A stretch of 64,000 nucleotides of DNA from Ixodes scapularis (GCF_016920785.2 NW_024609884.1:35778882-35842881); one strand, 5' to 3'; numbered from the stretch's first letter, positions 1-13,260 are shown. Notes: generated from the sequence alone by a model not told the origin. Program-made: numbers and translations.

Positions 1-2070
1 TTACGAGTTCAGGAATGGCATGGTCTAATTGCTTTTCCGTGTTTTTAATGCTCCTACTAAAGTATACGCGGTTGTGGCCACTGCGTGGCAAATTCTATAT
101 TATGTACGAGTATTCTCTATGCGCACGGGTGCAGGTTTCTTTTCGGTGAGCCACTTTGTTCGCTGCCAATAACGCGAAAGGAGCGCTTGGTCATACCCAT
201 TCCCTCTATACTGCTCAACAATATCCTTAAAATAAGAATGCAACACAAAACAGTGTACTGCCATCAACGAACAAAAAGGACCACTACAAGCTGTTGAGTC
301 GACTGTTCTTTGGTTGTCAACGGAGCCAGCATAATGAGCAAGTGAAACCAACGTATGCCCATTGTTCCTCCGCACGTCTTTTTTTTAAGGTCCAATCGCA
401 TTTTGAGCTCCGTCATTCGCTGAGATCCTTCCATTGTTTGTTGTGATTGACTGTCTACGTGATCTGCAAAAAAGCGAACTCAAACATTTTTTTTTTTTTC
501 GTGTGCCATTAAAAAAAACTGAAATGGGTTGATTCCTTTGTTCCGACGCCACTACCCATTACACAGAGTTAGTTGGGTTAACGTGTTATGCGGCTCATAA
601 CGGAAGCATAAGCCACAGAGCACATGAGACGAAGGCCAAAATAAGAAAAATTCGAACTGAAATGTCGTGTTGAAACTTGAAAGCATAAGCCGTTCACCAA
701 GCCGGTGGTCATTGCGCGAGAATCTTCGCTGCGCGCTATTTCAGTCCCCACTTTTCGTCGGTCCGCACCTGCGTCGCTAAAAACGTGACCGCGCTGCAAC
801 GTGTCGGCGGGGACCGTTGCTTTCAGCGAGCGAGCGTGCATCGATCAAACAATTAGCGCCGACCCCGCCTCGTCTTTCGCGTCGGCGAAACGAGTGGAGT
901 CTTCTATACCGTCAGCTCCGACTCCCAGCCGAAAAAAAAAAAAAAAACAACAACAAAAGCGTGAGACTTTGCTCTCGGTTTCTCGAGGGCTGCGCGCGTG
1001 TTTTGACGAAAACTCCCCCGGAAAACAGTCACGCGGATACGAAGCAGCGCCGAGAGACGAGAGAACAATAAAAGTCCATGCTCTTTGTTGTTCCGTGCGA
1101 ACCACTTGAACCCGGACTTTCCATCTGGAACGCGCTCGGACCAGACGAGGAGGCGTAAGTGTCGGAATGCCAGCGCAGGTGGCAGTAGACCTGCGGCCGA
1201 ACGTGCTAAAGTGGCCGGCTCGGCGGCAAAAGGCGTTCACCGGGAGCTCCGCTTTCATATGGCTTGGAGAAACGGCTGGGACGATGGATAAACAAGGGAA
1301 GTTTGCCTCTGGCTGGAAGCAGCGTGCAACTTGATGCTATACTGGCGGAAGATCAGAGCCGGGTATAGCCTTGATTGGCTCCACTGCACCCTATGTCGTG
1401 GCCCGCACCTTGGCCTCGCCGACACCCAGCTTGATGATACCAATCTTTGTGCGCCGTCGCAGCTACGCGTTTCACCTATATTCCCGAATATCTCGGCAGT
1501 TAACGTGAACGTATATGCACAAGCTAGGACCAGCGTCGTTCGTTTAATCGTTCGTTGAGAAAGTCAGACGCTGGCGTTAAGGAACCACGAACTGTACATT
1601 ATTTAGCGTCACACATGCAAACTATATACTCCATTTCACACTAAGTCCGAGCACAGCCGACGCTACAACCTGACGGAGTCAGTGAAGCAGCACTAAAAGT
1701 GCATCGTCACGCTGCTCGTCGTCTTTGTGCGTATGCTATATCACCGGCTAAACCGATCACGCACAGAAAAACGCATTCCCTGTGAAACGTAGTAAATAAA
1801 GCCTATAGGCATGATTGAGGCCAGTCTTGTACGTTTTACCGAAAACAGAAGTAATCCATTGTAATTACAATTTCTTCTGTTCAGAAAAATATTTGATTCT
1901 CTCGACACTAAAGTAATTGAACTTTAGTTCAAACGGTAACCTTATCTTACACGATTATTTTGCTCCATCTGGCTCGAGTATGCTACGGAACAACGTGTTT
2001 GTGAATTCAGTAATCGGTTCCCAAGGATATTTAAACGGCAATTTGGGCAAAGTTGGTTCATGACCACAGC
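1..2070. other. Region without a recognised gene
   Basis: Mixed-composition DNA. The stretch from about 780 to 1,260 is richer in G+C and has overlapping short open frames on both strands, but none resembles a known family. An AATAAA hexamer lies near 1,067. No tRNA, no paired inverted ends and no retroelement motif were seen. Confidence 0.5.
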
Positions 2071-2079
2071 TATCCTGGC

Positions 2080-2225
2080 CCCTCTGACCTTGGACGGTTC
2101 GTGTTACCGGCGCACTCGCCGCGCGGAGACGCAGCGCCGTGGGGTGGCGGTCATTGAAACTGACGCGCAGCGGCCAATGGGAGCCTCGTCGACGCGCGCC
2201 AGCCAATGAGACCGAAGCCGAAATC
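2080..2225. promoter_or_regulatory. Promoter-like GC-rich stretch with two CCAAT boxes
   Basis: Two NF-Y-type CCAAT boxes lie on the plus strand at 2,174-2,178 and 2,203-2,207, about 29 bp apart, in a CpG-rich context. Paired CCAAT boxes at about three helical turns are a known NF-Y arrangement. There is no TATA box and no recognisable first exon, so promoter identity is an inference. Confidence 0.3.
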
Positions 2226-2884
2226 CGTCAGCTTTACTCCGTTCCTTTGAGATCAGGGAAACTAGGTGCCGTTGTCTAGGCTTTTCGCGTGGTTTCATAG
2301 CTGGGAGCTGGCTTCACTTGGAGAAAGGATTTAAGGTGCCGTTTGGTGCTGCTTCAAAGCTAATGACGTCGGCTCGCTCCATGAGACAGTTAATGCTTTC
2401 GCATTGAAAACAAGAACAACGTACAGAGGTTGGCTGAGTCGCGCAGTTATAGAGAACGAGGTAGATACTTTGCTTCTACCTTATCCCTGGGGATTGGACT
2501 AGGGACAAATTTGACTTCTGCTCGCGACTAAGAAAGAGGTCGCATGCGGCAGATGAAGCAAATTGGTTTATCTTTGCATTGCATCTGACTGCACACATTT
2601 TATTAACTGCCCCCTCAGTTTTGCTTCTTTTTTCGGTCGCGCCGTTTCGTCTGCACGTGACGCACTCTTTTCTTTTTTTCAGTGATAAATTCGCTTGTGA
2701 TACGCACTGAACTTGCGATGAAGCAAAATGGGGGAGAGTACGTAAAATAAAAACGGTTGTTATAGTAACGTGACGACGCGAGAAACACGGGGCTTCGCTT
2801 TATGCGTCTTCCCTTGTGATTCGTTATTCGGCACTGATGCCGCCATATCATTGACTGTGAGTGATACTAAGCCAGTCGGGACTC

Positions 2885-3312
2885 GCCGCGGGGTTTACTA
2901 CGGTTGATCGAATGCCATTTCATCGAAGCACGTTTTAGAGAATGGGCACGCTTTATCGAAGCAAGGTTTAGAGAAAACAGAGCCTCAGTTTAGAGAAACG
3001 CCGTTTATCGAACCCGGGAACGTTTTTTTTTTTTTTTTTTAAAGGCTTTACTACTTCGCGCGTGTATCACTGGTGCGCGTATTAACCCAAGCCCCCCGCT
3101 GCGCTCCCGCCGCTTCGCGGCGGCAGTCTGCGGCGGTTCATTACACCTGACTTACCCGTACACACCGCTTCGCGGCGGCCGGATTCGCTAAAAGGCGGCT
3201 CATCGCCATTTTCTCTAAACTGGGTGTCTCTATAAAGGGATTCAACAAACTGGGGTCGGTAAAACGGCTTTCGCTAAAAACAGCTTCTCTAAACCGCATG
3301 CCTCCGCCCCCC
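2885..3312. mobile_element. Inverted-arm element with TTTAGAGAA motif arrays
   Basis: The left arm (about 2,900-3,020) contains several copies of TTTAGAGAA and TATCGAA. The right arm (about 3,185-3,300) contains the complement, TTCTCTAAA, and related TTCGCTAAA words. The middle is a GC-rich spacer with repeated CGCTTCGCGGCGG words. The opposed arms suggest a non-autonomous DNA transposon. Exact ends and target duplication were not resolved. Confidence 0.5.
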
Positions 3313-5200
3313 AGGCCGCGCCTCCTCTCTTAGGCTGTCATAAACTATAGTAATGGTATCACTTCACAAAACAATCAAATGGCTCGTGCAATCACTAGGT
3401 AAGAAAAGCAATGCGCCGAGCAAGTGTTCAAAAATGCGTCTTTGGCGCATCGGAATGCGAGGAGGAGCACTCCCAGAGCACTCCTAGCACTCCGCTCAAA
3501 CGGCGACACAGAGAACGCGGGGAAAACGCGCGATGACGAGGCAGCCAAGCGTGCGCCGTCGTTGGTTGATGTGGGGGGGGGGGGGGGGGGGTAAGGGGGG
3601 CAGGGGGAACAAAAGCACGTGAGCGCGTTTGAGGGGTAAACAAATGCATGAGGTGCGTAAACAGCACAGGAACTTGCACGACGTATAGATCAATGATAAT
3701 AAGCATGCGATAAGAATTCATTGATTACGAGCAATCTGATTACTTGTAACGTGAAGTGTATAAGTGTGGCGTAAAGTGTATCTCCCAGCCAATAGCGGAT
3801 GCGGTGTATAAACATTCGAATCTCTTTCGATTAAAAGAAAAAAAAAAAAGAAAAACGTGAGCGGGCATTTTGATGGACGTATGCATTTTTGCTTCGCTGT
3901 ATTTAAGAAAACTGTGTTTTTTTTTTTGTTTTTTTTTTTTTTTACTTTTTTTGCGGATTACGAGACGATCGAATCACTTCGTCGGGGTTTAATAAAAAAT
4001 CATAGAAGGCCCGCGTGCACTTTCTTTTTCGTCTCGGTGGCTGTACGATAGCCCAGCCTGTTTAGCATAACCACGGAGGTCGCCGGATTTCTCTTTGGAA
4101 ATTGCGTTCGGTCCGACGCTACTCGAATGACAACCCCTCCGCAAGCACCGACGGGGGGAGAATCGCATCGCTCGTGACAAAGAGGAAGAGAGAAACGGAG
4201 GCAATTTACGCACGAGGGAACCGTGTGAAAACAGTACAATCCTCGGTACGAACAGTGCATTCATAAGAAAAGCGCTAACGTCAAAACAGACACAAAAATA
4301 AAAAAATAAAAAAAAATAAACGAAACAGAAAAAAGCTCAAAGGGATCCTCCAAAAATTCTTCCAAAGTAAAACGCAGTTTCTGTCCACTGCAAAATCGAA
4401 ACCGGAGTCTCGCCGCGTAACTCCACTCTTTTTTCTTTTTTTTTTTCGGCACTCTTTTAGTTTATTTTTCTTTCTTTCCTCCCCCTCGTGCGCTTTTAGA
4501 CGCACAAGCGAGACGAACAGGAAATGAGAGCAAATCGCAAGGAGAGAGGCAAGTGTCTCTGAGGAAATGAGAGCTGTCCACTCAGGCGAGGGTATCTAAA
4601 AATCCACGAAAAATAAATAAATAAAAAAGGAGGACAAGCCAACATAAACTGAAATAAAGCACGCAACTACTCAACTGAGGCTTATCCGCATTCTTCTTCT
4701 TATTTTTTTATGATTATTATTCGATGCGTTATTGTGATTTCTTTTTCGGTCGCCATTCTGGCACAGTGTTTTCAGACGACTCCAAATGTCGAATTGGTTT
4801 CGGAACTTGTCAAAGTCAACTGAGATTGGGCTTCGTCCCAGCCTTGGCCTCAGCGGCGCCAAACTGAGATGCGAGAAAACGATAGCGTCTCGGTTCGACG
4901 TACAAAGTCGAAATTGTTCCGAGAAAAAAACCGATCCGCACATAAAGCACAAGGCCTACTTATCTTCAACCTTGTTGTTGCGAATATCCATTTTGGTTAT
5001 TCTCTTGCAACTGGCATTTCCAGTTCAGAAGGTTTGAAAAGCGGTTTTCTCCGAGGCTGGTTTGTTCGAGGCGACGAGTACAGTCATATCTTGTTAATGT
5101 GGACACCTCCCTTTCCCCTAAAGAACGTCCATACTGCGAGTGATCCATAATAACGAGACGAAACAATTCAAGCGTTTAGCCATTTCATCTCCAAAAATCC
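3313..5200. other. Low-complexity region, no gene recognised
   Basis: Holds a 19-nt G run (3,573-3,591), several T- and A-runs (for example 3,917-3,950) and AT-rich text near 4,290-4,330. Short open frames here follow the homopolymers and have no family resemblance. Confidence 0.5.
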
Positions 5201-5208
5201 ATAATGAA

Positions 5209-5333
5209 CAGTTTTAGTAGATCGTTCCGCTACTTCCGATAACGATACCCGTTAACGATACGATGGATACGCAAAGGCGGCGGCGGAGTATCGGGTATCG
5301 TTATCGGACTTACCGGAACGATCTACTAAAACT
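5209..5333. mobile_element. Small MITE, about 125 bp
   Basis: The left end AGTTTTAGTAGATCGTTCCG is mirrored by its reverse complement at the right end (about 5,314-5,333). The inverted similarity continues inward through TTCCGATAACGATACCCG-like text to a short GGCGGCGG centre. It has no coding capacity. The flanks do not give a clear target duplication. Confidence 0.7.
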
Positions 5334-5410
5334 CCCTATTAACGGGTTTGATAGTAGAGAGCTTTAGTATTGCGTATAGGACCAAACGCAAGCACCGTGC
5401 GTTTGCGTAA

Positions 5411-5623
5411 GGCCGGGGTCACACATGATCATATATCATACAAAAGACAGTCTGTAAACACGAGTCATTGCAATATCCGTGGTTCGAATGCCGCGTGCCA
5501 ATGTTTCTCATTGAACTCATTGCCATGCGGCAGGCATTCGAAGCAGGGACCTCGCAGTGACTCGCGTTCGAATCTCTATGCAGACTGTCTTTTGTATAAT
5601 GTATGAGCAGTGTGACCCCGGCT
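5411..5623. mobile_element. Small MITE with GGCCGGGGTCACAC ends
   Basis: Terminal inverted repeats of about 40 bp with a few mismatches: GCCGGGGTCACAC followed by text around ATACAAAAGACAGTCTG at the left, and the reverse complement at 5,581-5,623. It is non-coding and the family is not assigned. A smaller inner inverted pair (ATTCGAATGCC-like words) lies near 5,480-5,575. Confidence 0.7.
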
Positions 5624-5629
5624 TTAGCG

Positions 5630-7050
5630 TCGCATGCTCCACACGGCGAATGCGCGTCGTCGCCATGCGCCAATCCAAGACGCAGGTTGGGCTCCGCGCA
5701 CGCGCAGTGCGGAACACGCAACACAAACGCATTACTCAAACTCACTATTAACGACGCATACATGGTATAGTTATCGTAGTTCACGCTTCTTGACCGAGCA
5801 CGTCAATGCGTGCTTATATGCCTAAACAAACCAACAGGAAACAAACTCACGAAAGCCGTACATGAACGGATTATGTTACACTCATAATCTCTGCTTGCAT
5901 TAAAATGAAACTTAGCACTGTTAAGTTTCAGTGTATCGCCTCAGGCGCTATTTTCAATTGAGGACTTGCCCGAATTCTCGAAACTATATCTATAAGCACA
6001 TGAAACACCTTTGGAATTAGAAAGACGCACTCTGATCTATACGTTTTAAGTCGTCTTTCGTGCGCTTAGACATCCTACCAAGTTTATTTTGTAGGCGAAA
6101 ATACAGCAAATGTTTAATTCACAAGCTCAACGAAAACAAGATTACTTGTCAACAATTTGCAACGTCTATTCGCTAGACTATCGCCAAAAGGGGACCAAAG
6201 TCTCGGTTGTTTTCCCAGGTCAAAGCGAGCTTTGAGCGGGAAAACAGATACTCAAACGAGAAGAAAATAACCCACCGTTCCAGGGAAACCTCCTTCGTCA
6301 GGTCATTTGTTTTGGCCCCACTAGTTGAAAACATTTGAAATATTTACAAGCCATAGGTTCCATTCTCCGAGTTCTTTGTTTACCAGCACGGCCTTGTTTT
6401 TTTCCTTCACTCCTGCTAGGTCATCGGATATGAACTCGCGTATTCTACTTGTGGTAAGCACTCAACAGCAAGTCGCCAGTAACACGATATGCATTCTGCA
6501 TCCCGCGGCGTCCTTGTTCACTGCTTTAGAATCAATCGCAGCAGTCCATTGAGTTTTTAGACGTTTCCTAAGTCATGAGAACGGCCGCAGTCTGCACTCT
6601 AACGTTATGTGGCTGACTTCTATTAAAACGTGTACCCATTCCCCCGATAGGTCGCAGCACTAAACAGCGGTTTTGGCTGGTCAAAGTTTCGCAACGCGAA
6701 GTCCACTCACCGCAACGCAGAGTCACTTGATAGAACGTGTACAACTCTCGGGGCTCCAGAATCTTATAAAACTCGCTAAACCGCCTCCATCATCCCGATG
6801 CAAAGTGGCGGTACAAAGGCGGGTTCAGACGTTTGCGCTGGTTGCTCTACGCTGCGCAGCGTAGCGCTCCACTTCGACGCAATACGCACCCCTCGATTTT
6901 CATAGTAACGCTTGTCGTAAGCAGTCGTAAGCGATCGTAATGCAGTCGGTCAGATTGAAAATGCAATGTCTCAAACCAGCCTTCAAGGAGCACTTTGAGT
7001 GGTTCTTGGGATTGTCTTTTCATGGCGCAAGCTCAATCTGCGCTCCCCAT
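5630..7050. other. Region without a recognised gene
   Basis: No protein family, RNA gene or paired repeat was recognised here. Short open frames are isolated and overlap on both strands. Confidence 0.45.
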
Positions 7051-7053
7051 CTT

Positions 7054-7260
7054 ATAAAATTCAAGATTACTATCATCCGTGGCTTTTTCTCCCTTATAAA
7101 AACACTACCAAACGTCGCAACACGCCCGTTTTTTTGTTTTGTTTTCTTTTTTTTTTTTGTTTGTTTGTTTAATATACCTAAAAAAAGATGTGTCGTAATG
7201 TTTGGTAGCGTTTTTATATATAAAAATAAGGTCAGTCGTGATTGCAATCTTAAATTTTTA
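7054..7260. mobile_element. Fold-back element with about 70-bp arms
   Basis: The left arm (about 7,054-7,125) and right arm (about 7,187-7,260) are imperfect reverse complements. Both contain AAGATT, TATAAAAAC, CTACCAAAC and ACGACAC/GCAACAC blocks in the same order, around a T-rich loop. This is a non-coding MITE-like unit. Confidence 0.65.
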
Positions 7261-7599
7261 AGGACGCTAAGGAGTCGGACGCGAAGATTCAGTTACAGCC
7301 ATGAAAATATAAAGTATTATATCCCTTCAGCCCGGCCGAGGAGCCAGGCAATCTGACGGCGACGAAGGTGACGTGCAACTGCGATTTCGGTTGCACTTCA
7401 AAGGGGCATTAAAGATCATTTTGAGTTTTTTTTTCTATCTAAAGTGTTTTAAGATTGTGATAAGGATCCGATAGGTATAGTATTTTCTAAGGCATTTTAG
7501 ATCGGTGCATGGGAAGGCGAATTGAATGTTTATTTACTATGTTCCCCGTAGAGAGGCCATTCAGCCATCTTCTGTACGGCTGCCAACCTGGTTAGTAGA

Positions 7600-7690
7600 A
7601 ATTACTAGGGGAGTGCAAATTATGGTTCGAATCTAATAGCGCCGCGTCATTCATATTTTTCGTGGTGGGGAGGAAAGACGCGACGTTTTG
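7600..7690. repeat. Half-copy relic of the 156-bp hAT-type MITE
   Basis: The text TATGGTTCGAATCTAATAGC and then GCCGCGTCATTCATA resembles the left half of the intact MITE at 25,074-25,229. The matching right half is not present, so this is a decayed or truncated copy. Confidence 0.45.
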
Positions 7691-7699
7691 ACTTTCTTT

Positions 7700-8515
7700 A
7701 CGGTGTTAAGGCTAGAAGTCACACTGCACTATACAATTCCAACCTTTTGTGATTAGACAACCGCACGTCGGTCGAATGTAATTTGCAATGTTATTCGCAA
7801 ATCCAGAGGAGGCGACGCCACCCAGCGGAAAAGACGTGAAGGAGAGAAGCGAAGAGCCAATATCCCAATGTGCCGCGTAAACTGGCGCGGCCGGACGGTC
7901 AAATTGTGAGACGAGGGAGAGGGGATTAAATGCACGGAGTTGCCAAATACTTTACTCGGGAATACTTCTTTCTCTGCGAAAATTCAATTGCCTTGGAGCC
8001 GACAGCTTTTGCGTAGCTAGAACGGCTGGACCTGCGTAGCCTCGAGGTTTTTCGTTTTGAATTTCGTGGGGTGGCTACCGCCATCTAACGTAGTGGACAG
8101 TCTTCGAGACAGCGGAGACAGCCGTTTTTGCATCTCTTGGGGAATCCAGTATCTCGGTGTGTCGGCGGCTGCCCTTCCTCTGGGCGCAGCACGAAAGCGC
8201 AACAGCGTGGATGGTGCGATGCGCAGTCACGCTCTCGGACGCGGTCTGTCCACGGGGAGGATTTGATGCTGCGGACTATTTGACAAATAAGTTGGTTTTC
8301 AGTGGCACCAATAAACAAGCCAACACTTGTATAACTAAAAATAAGTGCATCTAGTTTGTTCCAGTCTCTTATAAGTTATAGCTGAAGGAAGAAGTGGGTA
8401 TCTGAAACTGTTATTATTAAAGGAATACTCATCGAGTGTATTGCTGTGCTTGTTTCTGGTGGTTCTTACTTCTGAACGTATAGTTAGTTTTGTCAATTTG
8501 ACATCAGTCCTTTAA
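7700..8515. other. Region without a recognised gene
   Basis: No gene, RNA or element end was recognised. The overlapping short open frames around 8,017-8,354 on both strands have no family features. Confidence 0.4.
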
Positions 8516-8519
8516 AAAG

Positions 8520-9290
8520 AGTTACAAAAATTTCAATCTACCAAGTTTTGCTCTATCAAGAATGGACAACAGTCCGCCCTTTTTCAGGAGCTTGGTTCGC
8601 GAATCATAATGACCGTATTTGTGAAAAATAAATCTGGCAGCTTTTCTTTGTACCCTTTCAATAATACTTACATTCTTTTGTGCATGACGAAACCAGGTTA
8701 TATTTGCATATTCTAGTGCAGGGTGGACGAGGGAAGTGTATGCTAAAAGCTTGATATCACGAGTCGAATATTTTAACGTTCTTTTTTAAAAAAATCTTTT
8801 AACGGGGGCTTTGTTTGTTACACATTTAACATCATTAACACTGTAAGGAAACTCAAGAGTTTTTTTTTTTCTTCTTCGTCAAGCACATAGATACGGTTTT
8901 GTCTAAATGTAACGCCACTTGCCAGTGTCTCACCAGTCGGCTACAGCCTCTTCAAAGAATCATTTAGTAAAATTTAATCATGTTGGCCTTCAATCTCGCG
9001 ATAAGTAACACAATCATCAACGAATAGTTTTATATTCGCTTCAGTGCCATCCGCGATATTCTTTATAAACAGCAGGAATAGAAGTGGCGCCAAAACAGAA
9101 CCTTGCGGAACACCAGAAAGCACTTCAACTAGTCGCGAGGTGTGCCCTTCGTAATAAACAAACTGCTAATGCAATTTTCGAAATAATTTTTTGTCCAGGA
9201 TACTATCTGACCTTCTCCTAATATGCATGCCAGTTTCTTTTAGGAGTTTGGTATGATGTACAAACAACTAGGCCACCAACTTATTTCGTT
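8520..9290 (-). pseudogene. Degraded CR1/Jockey-type LINE reverse transcriptase fragment
   Basis: Hand translation of the minus strand gives the RT palm motif GVPQGSVLAPLLF (about 9,080-9,120), followed by FVDD at the usual catalytic (Y/F)xDD position (about 9,025). Further downstream are the thumb-region words WFRHAQ and ERVQRKAARFIF (about 8,600-8,700). Reading frames change between these blocks, so the gene is dead. Upstream text (about 9,180-9,260) still reads like the TKLL and RRRSD segment preceding the palm. The endonuclease domain and 5' end are missing, which is typical of 5'-truncated non-LTR insertions. Confidence 0.8.
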
Positions 9291-9299
9291 ATGTTTTAG

Positions 9300-10500
9300 T
9301 TAATTAGCCAACTTATCGTGACAATTAACCACCCATATTATGTCTCCCCGGCCGTGTAACTCACCGGCCAAAACCGCATTAGTATACCTTTCACGACTTT
9401 TTAATCGACTCTGTAAAGCCTCAAATAAGAAGAAAACTATATTAAGGAATCTTATTCCAAATAAGAGGTGCAACCCTGTAAACAATGAGTGCTTTCACGA
9501 GACAAACATAAGAACGGTGTACGAGAACACGTGAGAATCCCAGTGGCCCAGAAACAAATTGTCTGCCGACTTGACTACATTCCGCTTCCAGCATCCCTGT
9601 GAGTGCCAACAGTGTGCGCTCGAACGGCGCCAGCATCGTTTTGGGCAACCTGCTTGCAGCTTCGGGTTTGCTCGCACACAAAGAGATACAAAGTTCAGTA
9701 ATTTCCTCGAGGTGTTCAAGCTGCACAGACCGACGAAATCACGAGCTCCGCCTGAACCCTGCAAGATCTGAAACATAGCGAAAAATGATTCATATATCTT
9801 TTACGTTTCCATGAAGGCCGTCATCCGTGTTCAACGGTTCAAGATAGCTCAAGATGGGGCAGTGAATCAAAGCACCTGAAACAAAAAACGCGGACTACAG
9901 AGGGATAAAACATGCCGAGAAAGGTGTCTAGATAAAGGAACGCTTCAAAATTATACTGGAGGTTCAATAGGATTTAACAAAATTTACAAATCAAATGGAA
10001 ATGCGAGTGAGCACCTCATGACAAGAAGTAATAGGCCCCGTGCCCGTTGTCAAGTGCCGTAAATACCAATATTGGAGAACTTTCGGCATTCTGGTTTTGA
10101 TAGGAACAGCAGGCGTGGAATGCAGCCTCCACGCATCTATGAGTGCGCGGAGGCTGCACTCTCCCCGCCTGTTGCTTGCATTGTCCGAGCATGCTAGCCT
10201 TTGCAGTCAGGTACAATTTATGCTCAGTTAATTTCAAGAAAGCAGGCCCAGGACTACATACGGTGGCAAATACACACGGCTGGGAACGTGACGGGTATTT
10301 TAAGGAGACGGTGAAAGCACAGAGAAAACACCGCGGATCTGCCGGAAAACAAAACAAGAGATTGAGACTGTGCGCCGTAATCAGACGAAGGACACCCAGT
10401 CTGCGAGATCTTCCTATATAAAAAAATGCTTGCATGCTGCGGTATTCGTAGACAAGTGTTGTTGCTTTTGAAGTAATACGTATCTTATAGAAAGCAGGTC
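9300..10500. other. Region without a recognised gene; small hairpin at 10,116-10,158
   Basis: The only structure I see is a hairpin near 10,116-10,158, where GCAGCCTCC is complemented by GGAGGCTGC with ACGCA/TGCG next to the loop. The long minus-strand open frame through here lacks family features and overlaps the start of the plus-strand LINE. Confidence 0.4.
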
Positions 10501-10502
10501 GT

Positions 10503-11725
10503 TCAAATAAATAATATGTACGTTCAACCCGTCCTTTGTGGCGTGCCTCAGGGTAGTATACTGGGGCCGCTACTCTTTCAGCGTTTACCTTAATGACATT
10601 GTGAACATGAACCATATTGCCAAATTTATTATATACGCGGATGACTCAAGTATTTTCTTCTCTGATAATGACAAGCACAAACTTGTAGACAAATGTAATT
10701 TTACGATGAGAGCAATAGAAAAGTGGCCAGTTTCTAATTCCATGCAGATAAATAAAGTAAAAGCTAAAACAGTCATATTCATACAAAAAAACAAGCCAGT
10801 TCCAGTACATAAGGATATCATCCTAAATTCACGTTCTGTAGAAATTGTTGAACATTTTAAGTGTCTTGATGCCGTATTTTCTTCCATTATGCCGTGGGAT
10901 AGCCACATAAACCATATAGTAACTAAAATAGCTCAGATCACAGGCATTATAGGTCGTATTAAGTACCTTCTTTCCACAAAAATGAAGTTACTCTTTTATA
11001 ATTCGCTCTTTTACTTTCATCTAAACTATTGTCGATTGGTATGTCGAACAACAACATTTTCAAACCTACAACTTGTTCAGATATTACAAAACGAATGTCT
11101 TCGGTATTTTTACAATGAGCCTTATGGAGCGCCAAGTACTAACTTGTTCTACCACTCCCATGTGATTAGAGCGTTCGACTTGTATAGATATCGATTAAGT
11201 TCGAGGTATAAATTAGAAACACGAAACAATATTACTAACTTACGTGATCTGGCTCATCTTCAAATAAAGAACATAACTAGTTACTCAACAAGACATTTAG
11301 AAAATTGGGTAGTGCGTACACCTCGTTCGAACTATGGAAAAGATTGCTTAAGTTTTATACTACCGTCTTTATTAAATAGATATCATCTCGCGCATTTTGA
11401 TTTATTTACCTTAAGTACAGTGAACTCCGTAGAATGTATGAAACCGAGAGTATGATTTTTTACGATTTTTTTTTAATGTGTCCGCCCTAAACATTTATGA
11501 TCACAATTATTTTTTTTTGTGAGTGTGTTGTTGCAATGTATTGTTAAGATTACTTTTTTTCCTGCCTTTTTTGTTTTGGTTTTTCTCTTCTGTGCATACT
11601 TTAACACGATGCTGCTTAGCTGCCAATATTGGACTCGTCAAGCTGCACTGCTGTAGCTTTTTTCCACACCTCCTTCATCTTGTTTGTACAAGGTGAAAAT
11701 AAACTGATTTGATTTTATTTACATT
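10503..11725 (+). pseudogene. 5'-truncated CR1/Jockey-type LINE (RT C-terminal part and 3' end)
   Basis: The segment starts inside the RT palm with GVPQGSILGPLLF at about 10,535. A one-base insertion in the CTCTTT run near 10,577 shifts the frame, which then continues through LNDI, FIIYADDSSIFF (catalytic YADD at about 10,630-10,645) and the thumb/C-terminal region to a stop at 11,455. Near the C-terminus, NWVVRTPRSNYG matches the last conserved block of such LINEs. The 3' untranslated part ends in AATAAACTGATTTGATTTTA, a short repeated tail in place of poly(A), as in CR1/L2-like elements. The 5' truncation and internal frameshift make it non-autonomous. Confidence 0.85.
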
Positions 11726-13260
11726 GGTTCGCTTTCTCGTCCCAAAACTTCCCCGGCCCTAATTCAACAGTCGCAAAACAACTTCTATATGCCTCCTTCT
11801 CTCTCTCCCTCTCCTTCCTCCCCCTCCACCCTAATAAACACACACACACACACAATACCGTCGCTAAAAGTTGCTGTGATTATGCAGTTACCTAGGGCTG
11901 AAACAAATTCCCCCACATCCGACGCATACATTTCGCGTCGATTTTTAGACATTACAACGTTCAAACAAAGCTAAGGGAATGCGAAAAGTTTATGCTGAAA
12001 GCACTCAAACTTCTATCGATACTCGAACAGATCCCGAATCCGAGCACCGGTACGGCGATAAGGCTGATGCTGTCTCACAGGTGTTAATACCCAGATGATC
12101 CAGAGCGATCTTGCGCAAAAAGGGTATAAAGTCTCATTCGTTCATATTTTCACATTATTAGCCCCCAGAAGTTCGCGTGGCGCCCCCTCACGGCGAACCG
12201 GGGTGACGTCACGGCGAGGAGAGAATTTTTGCCCGACTCGCCCCGCTCGCCCTGTGGAGGCTGTGACGACGCTAGCTGTCGGCGCGCTCGTTTCTATTTA
12301 ATTATTTTTTGTGAGCGTTTTTCGTAGGAACTGTAATGAATGAATTGGCAGGTTATGTATACTATTTTTTTGTATCTCTGTTTTTAAACAAGATCGCCGA
12401 AGCAGGAAAGCTGCATGCTGCTCGAGCAACATACCAAATACAGTCTGGGCCATGGGGAGAGAGTCACAAGTAAGACAGCCCAAGTGCAGGGGCAAACTAA
12501 AAAAAAAAAAAAAGAAAACAAGGAACATTTATTATATACATTTCTCGCATTTCACGTCTTTGCTGGATTCGGATAGTATTTCAATACGGGTGGTATCTGT
12601 GGACTTGTTTATATCAACCCTTAAGTAATGTATAACAAACGTAAGCGAAGGTGTCTAGCTCGTTATTAGTCCCTTAAGCCCTCAAATTGAGATTTTACTT
12701 CAATAGAATTGTCCTGAAGCTAAAATACCAGAAGCTTTTCTCACGCAGACTGTCGCTCTTAGGTTCTACATTTTCTGCTACTGGTGCTGCATCTACCGCT
12801 GGACAGACGTTCGAAAGCTTGCTTTTACTCCTGTTTTCCATTGTTGTCAGAAAGTCCAGCTGTAGGGAGTTTGGAGGCTGAGGAAGCTTTTGGGGACCTG
12901 CAGCAGTGTCTCTTTCAATTGGAAATGACGATTTAGACTAAACGGTGTATTTTCCGAATACCCAAGGCTGGAATAAAGAATGTCAGGAAAAAGTATAAAC
13001 ATTCCAAATTACGGCACTATTGCTGTGCATATTTCGGGCAGTTCAATACACATCATACAGGCAACTGGGGGCTATTCGGCCGTTTTTGCTGTTACTATAA
13101 AAACTAATTTCCAGATTGTGCACCTTCTAAGAAATATGCCTCCATACGTGTAGAAACTATATAATTAATTCACGAAGAAGCTACATTTATGTAAAACAAC
13201 CCTGTTCCACGAACACTTCCAAGATCATCAGACGCAGGGCCTTTAAAACATCTGCGAACC
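11726..13260. other. Region without a recognised gene
   Basis: Contains a short (AC)n run near 11,838 and a CTCF-like word at 12,178-12,188 in a GC-rich patch (12,160-12,290). The remainder is AT-rich text with no paired repeats or coding family. Confidence 0.4.

Noticed and set aside
10016..10615. 199-residue minus-strand open frame
   Set aside because: No recognisable domain, overlaps the start of the plus-strand LINE, and includes a hairpin; most likely a chance frame.
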